Positions 59,410 through 64,000 of a stretch of DNA of 64,000 nucleotides are shown here, piece after piece. The stretch is taken from contig JAYGXS010000001.1 in the NCBI GenBank assembly GCA_036362985.1, forward strand, positions 54,285,568 to 54,349,567. The letters are read 5' to 3'. Position 1 is the stretch's first letter. Each line of letters begins with the position of its first letter. The translations under genes were made by a program, and so were the position numbers. Origin of the DNA: Ligula intestinalis (lineage: Eukaryota; Platyhelminthes; Cestoda; Diphyllobothriidea; Diphyllobothriidae). The notes beneath the pieces were generated by a model. It ran no database searches. It had not been told where the DNA came from and saw only the letters and a program-made list of their open reading frames with translations.

Positions 59410-61261
59410 TGATTTTGTGAGTAGCAGGGTTCGACCTTCTAAAAAATGGTCAGCTAAATTCATATATTGTATGCCAAGTCTCGTTTTAGGTTAAATCGTG
59501 CACTGTCAAAAAACTGCCACGGTTTACTCATTTTCTATCGCAGTAACACGCCAAGGAAAGTTGCCAACAGGGCCGTTAATATGCTTTGAAAATTTCTCAA
59601 AACTCCCTTAGTCTTCTACTTAGCACACAAACGAGGGTTGCATAATTAACTGTCAGTTAAGCAGGGGTAGCCTTGATAGCGCACCTTATATACGCTAAGC
59701 CCCAGGCTTGTTAGTCGTGGTAAGTGTTACGGTTAGGGTAAGTGTTATGTTTAGGTAAAATGTTATGCATCAGTATCAATATGTGGAGGGATATGAAGGA
59801 AAAATTCCTTTGAGTGCCCTTTTTGTTCATATGTGCAGTAGTAGCAGAAAATTTGTTTCGCAAACTGTTGGTGAGGCCAGTTGTCCTGTTTCATAGGATG
59901 AAAATATGAGCAGACAGTGAAAAATAACGCCTCAGGAATTTTTAGGAGAAAAAATGTCGCTCTTGTGGGGGTAATGCATGGGATTAAGGAGAAAAATTGG
60001 TTTCAACGGAGGGGGGCATTGCAAAGATTCCCAGGATCATCACCGTGTCGAAGCCGCGTCTAGATTCTTCCTTGCTGATTGCAGAGTCCGCCAACGGAAC
60101 TGGAAAAGCAGAGGCATCCGTTCAGATCATCGACAGTCCGCTTTGGATCGAACAAAGGGTGAATGTTTAGGCCATCAGGTCTGGCTGATAAGATCGCTTG
60201 GGGGGTAATCACGGTACGCAAATAGCCAAGTAGGGTAGACCGTGGAGACCTTTGCATGAGGATAATTATAGTCTTTGAGTAATTATTCACAGCAGTATAT
60301 AAATATAACGACTCATCCTGTCCGTGGATACTCCTCAGAGCCCTAATTAGACTGATTGGGACAAGCAGACTATGTAGGCCGAGCCAATAGTTGCAGCGAG
60401 ATGCCCGATTTGGAGAAGAGTTCCTCGTTGAGCAGTGGGATATTGAAGGAAATTGGACGGGAGCTTGTTTAGAATAAAAGGTTTTTGATTCAATTTTTGT
60501 CCAAAACGGTATCTTTCTGTATAAAACTTGAAATATAATCACCTTGGTTTTGCTCAAAAATTCAAACATGAGTTATTAGTTATGTATAGCAAGCTAAGTA
60601 AGTGAAATTGGCTCTCTAAGGTAGTGCCATAGCTTTTAACTTTACGTATGCCCATATGAGCTGGCATTCGTTAGCTTTCATTTTTCAAGATAAGCCTTTT
60701 TTACTATTTACCCCATCCATAAAACCCCTCTTACTACGGGTCCCATAAGACACAAACCTGGAGCTAAGCGCATATAAGGTGCACTACCAATCACACCTCT
60801 GCCGATTGTATTGTAAACGTGCGCTCATTTACGTCAGAAGCAAATGGAGGTGGCAACTGTTAGGACGGCCCGGAACATGAGTCACCACTCTTGTCGTGCG
60901 GCTATCAAGTCTGCGAAAGAACCACCAACAAGCAGAAGTGTGCTGCCAAGCTGTGTGTGACCATCAAGGGGCCGTAAACATGCAATGGTTTGTACGGATA
61001 GGCGGTCACGGATGTATCAATAAGAACAGCCAAACCTGACAAAGGCCATGACTCTTGAGAAAAAAAAGCCGCGGAGAGGAGAAGTAGGAAGTAGCTTTAC
61101 ACACAGAAACCGTTGGAGTTAACTTGTTTTCAGCTTTTCTACATGGAAACAGACAGCAAACAGCTAGAGAACGTAACATATATATAAATGAATCTCCCGT
61201 GCCCTATCCTCCAAAGCAGGTCAAGAAGAAAAGGCACCTTCATGGACCGCACTACATTAGT
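59410..61261. other. No recognised gene
   Basis: The longest frame (60569-60060, minus, 169 codons) is hydrophobic-basic mixed and matches no family I know. No repeats stand out. Confidence 0.5.
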
Positions 61262-61439
61262 ACTGACGTTTCGAAAACATGTGTGTTTCCATTATCAGAG
61301 TGGTGAGGTGATCGTTCCTGCTTACATTGTCTCGTATTATTGGGGTAGGTTACGTGCGCACCCTGGTCGTCCTGCTGGAAGCGGATTAGATTTGGCCTAA
61401 GGCACCGACCCTGGTCGTTCTGCTGTTCACGAATTGGTT

Positions 61440-61700
61440 GTTGGCTCTCCGTGGCCGACTGCAGGCGACCTCGTGTGCCCCCTGTTACCTGCTCGGCTGT
61501 TGTAGTCACCGGTGGATCTGTCTGCCCATCACGCGCCCTCAGCTGGTGACTGCCACCGGACTTCTGACGGCCTCGTGCGTCCCCCATCACCTGCACGGCT
61601 GTTGTAATCACCGCTGGATCTGCGTGCCCCTCATGTGCGCCAGGGAGGCTGCTGCGAGACCTCCCCTCATAGTCTGGTGGGTAACTCCGTTGTTGCCTGC
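61440..61700 (+). repeat. Minisatellite, about 115-bp units
   Basis: CACGCGCC/CATGTGCGCC-ended units share CGGCTGTTGTARTCACCG and GGATCTGYSTGCCC. Two clear copies, at about 61453 and 61568. The shorter words CCTGGTCGTCCTGCTG (61362) and CCTGGTCGTTCTGCTG (61408) form another pair. Confidence 0.6.
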
Positions 61701-61763
61701 CGTGCTAAGCCCATTCGCTTGTTTGGGCTCACCGGTAGGTTGATGATTCACGCTGGTCGTGCG

Positions 61764-61773
61764 NNNNNNNNNN
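61764..61773. other. Assembly gap, 10 N
   Basis: Ten N within the inverted-repeat-bounded element, next to its minisatellite. Confidence 0.99.
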
Positions 61774-61910
61774 CCCAGGCCTAGCTACATTTTACCTATA
61801 AAAACTGTGAACGTTCGTGCATTTACCACCTTTGACAATGGAAGCTTGTCTGATTCCGAAACGTCAGGACATTAAAACCTTGGTTCATGTGATCGCCTTG
61901 CCTTCTCAAT

Positions 61911-61924
61911 ATATATATATATAT
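61911..61924. repeat. (TA)n microsatellite
   Basis: A short pure TA run. A similar TATATATATAT run occurs near 62269. Confidence 0.8.
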
Positions 61925-62178
61925 TCACTCAGAAATGTGCGAACACAGATCGAATAGGCTTCCGAACTAAGCAAAGTTCATGTGGTGGTCAGAGGTCCCC
62001 AACGGGTGACCGCCTGCCAGGCCGATTCCGGCCAAGTGACAGCAAATGGCAGGTGGCGAGGCGCTGATGAACTGCGGTTCGATGAAGTGCTTATGACCCA
62101 TCTGATAGACACCAGTGGTGGACCAACTGCACCGTCTGTGCGTGCGTTTGTTTGTGTTGTCCGACCAGCTGGTGTTCA

Positions 62179-62237
62179 GGGTTATGCTTGGCTGATGAAG
62201 GCTAATAAACCCGAAGCAGTTCTGTATCAAGTTACCC
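62179..62237 (+). ncRNA. Hammerhead ribozyme-like fold, degenerate
   Basis: The core box CTGATGA (62192-62198) is followed by a possible stem II (AGGCT, loop AATA, AACCC), then GAA-G where GAAA is expected. A tiny stem III follows (CAG, TT, CTG), then TA as cleavage site. Flanks pair as stem I: CTTG with CAAG, and GGGT with ACCC across an internal loop. This is type I layout with a very short stem III, as known for ribozymes of Penelope-like elements. Two core changes suggest it is inactive. Confidence 0.4.
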
Positions 62238-64000
62238 CCAAATGCTGTCATACCTCCTTACTGCTATGTATATATATATCCTTACCTTTCAGTGCAAGAC
62301 TGGGTTGTTTGTGGTTAACGACTGTTAGCAAATGCAGGAGCGACTTCTTTATTCACAATGGAACTTTTGGCAAGCTCTCTACGTTGCATGTCAACGATCA
62401 CTTAGCTACATGCACTTTTCTGCGTTGTATGGGTATCTCATCCCCCCATTTTCGTGACTGGCACCACAAAACATCCGTAGTCTGCTCTTATGAATTCACA
62501 AAGGTGGAACCTATTTCCATGACTCACTGTTGTGAAAAAACAAACTAATTAACCGCATGTTTTAAATTGTAAACGGCTCCAATATAAATGTACTGGCCTG
62601 ATGAGTCTTTACCCAAAACCTAGGTTTTCCTGCCAACTACTCTTCTGAATTCTATGCTGAGATTTTGGAACCATCACGATTAAGTTAAATATTTAAAAAG
62701 TGCATAAATGAGATATTTTGCTGACGGATGTCTGCAAAATTTATCATGATTCAAGATAAATTTCAAAAAACTATGGGGCGTTGACAGGTTTTTTGGCTCC
62801 CTTGACAGCTTGTGAAATTGTTCGGCATTAAATTAAAGAATAATCGAAAAACGATAAGGTGTTAACTTATTCTATGAAAGATATTTGCATAGAAAACCGC
62901 CAGACTACAATATTATTTGACTCTTATTGAAATGCCTAAAATTCTAACCTAAAACCCTTTTCAACCATGCGCTGCATGTAAAGAAGACATTTTCTGAAGC
63001 AGGTTATGCAACTAAAGGCAGTATGTAGCCTTAAAGTTACCGACAGTGGATTGTATTAGTTTCCGTCCTCATGCTACCCGGTAAGGCCACATATTTTTCT
63101 GAATTAGCTTCCAAATTGTCACATTAATTTCACACTTATTTTCAGCGAAGGTTTCTATTCGACGACACCGACCTATTTTATCCTATCGACAATAGCATTA
63201 GGCTAAGAGCGAAACAACATTATTTGCTTTGTTCCAAAAATGAATAAAGCGAAACGATTTGCCTTTCAAGATTTCAAACCTTAAAGATGGTACACACCAT
63301 GGTACCAAGGTGCGTCCGGTAGGAACAAAATTTGCTATGTAGTTTATTGACTCTGTGCCTCTCACGGCAGTTAGCACAACGAAGGCTAGACGATAGTATG
63401 AAACATCTATTCAAGTGTCAAATCATGCGTACTTATTATTTTAAAGTAGAATAGGCAGTTTTATGTTGACGTCATCCATCTGTTGACTATAACTTCTACA
63501 CTTCTTATTGAGATTGAAGGATGTGAGCCCAGTGCTAACTTTAATCAGCGTCACTTCTGACTCACAAAACAGTCAGCAATACTATCAGCAAATACTATCA
63601 CGCAAGTACAACCTAGGTAGTAGTACTAGAAATAGCAGTAGTGGTAGTAGCAGTACCAGCCTTAGCTTAATAGAGTCGGGCCCGACACTTATAGATAGTG
63701 AGGGTAGACAGTGCAGATATAACCGTACAAAGTCTACTGTCACCAAAGACCAGGTTCAAGTGGTGTTTCTGGCCGCATCTGCAGAAAGCGGCTTACGCCT
63801 AATTCTTGCTCGGAAATCTCGGCTTTGCCTTGTCCCCGGTTGAAGCGTATGAGGGTTTAGAGTGGGATAGATGGCGTTGCGTCTACTTTCACTAAACATG
63901 GCCGCAGTTCCTATCCCCGCTCTCGGGCAAATAGTGGACATCACTGATTACGGTGGTTGAACACGGTGGTTGAGAACACGTGACATTTCGGCACTTACGC
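62238..64000. other. No recognised gene
   Basis: AT-rich to 63480. The frame 63508-63843 is caused by a trinucleotide repeat. Nothing else supported. Confidence 0.5.
63614..63662 (+). repeat. AGT/AGC trinucleotide repeat
   Basis: Imperfect (AGTAGT...AGCAGTAG) run that makes a serine-rich reading frame. I do not take the frame as a gene. Confidence 0.7.

Larger units (their letters stand above)
61262..61877. mobile_element. Inverted-repeat-bounded element with minisatellite
   Basis: Left end CTGACGTTTCGAAAACATG and CTTCC/TTTCC-ATTATCAGAG recur inverted at 61877-61826 (CTGACGTTTCGGAATCAGAC, CTTCCATTGTCAAAG). In between lie GC-rich 115-bp tandem units. No protein domain is recognised. The right half contains a 10-N gap. 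Confidence 0.5.

Noticed and set aside
60060..60569. 169-codon minus-strand frame
   Set aside because: The length is notable, but no domain, signal peptide or second copy supports it.

Overview
This is eukaryotic DNA with a high load of mobile elements. It has spliced exons with GT/AG borders, AT-rich introns, several superfamilies of broken transposons, and two assembly gaps (100 N at 12819-12918 and 10 N at 61764-61773). Helitron, Merlin, Penelope-like, Gypsy and CR1-like debris, together with transposon introns of only 40-43 nt, suggests a flatworm, perhaps a large-genome tapeworm or fluke. The species is an inference and is not proven by the sequence.

The one host gene I can read end to end is a solute carrier family 1 (SLC1, glutamate/neutral amino acid transporter-like) gene on the minus strand, 42839 down to 30237. 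It has eleven coding exons whose splice phases all agree and give a 487-residue protein. The fold is recognisable along its whole length, but several residues that bind sodium and substrate in the family are replaced. Downstream on the same strand, 22923 down to 5002, lies a partial tandem copy with exons 4-6 and 9-11 only. Exons 1-3 lie outside the copied block. Exons 7-8 are replaced by about 12 kb of transposon sequence, and its exon 10 has a 2-nt deletion. I call this copy a pseudogene.

Layout: 1-2104, Merlin transposon copy 1 (minus). 2575-9990, 3' half of the SLC1 pseudogene, interrupted by a solo LTR (8524-9136). 10063-10458, Penelope-like endonuclease fragment. 10460-12818, 5' part of a Helitron. 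12919-13503, Gypsy end with LTR start. 13504 to about 17584, Merlin copy 2 (plus) and a repeat-rich tail. 17585-21006, Helitron Rep and helicase, whose first 0.7 kb repeats 12011-12818. 21960-23640, 5' exons of the pseudogene. 26140-28620, CR1/Jockey-like LINE. 30237-42839, the SLC1 gene, with a LINE fragment and a 101-bp MITE in its introns. 43950-46560, Penelope-like and Gypsy remnants. 50360-52945, a Penelope-like element flanked by inverted repeats. 55140-55610, 56880-57940 and 58890-59410, fragments of Penelope-like and Helitron elements. 61262-61877, an inverted-repeat-bounded element with a minisatellite. 62179-62237, a hammerhead-like fold.

Most of the window is intron or transposon graveyard. 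No tRNA, rRNA or CRISPR was seen. Nearly every transposon frame carries stops or frameshifts; Merlin copy 1 is the best preserved.
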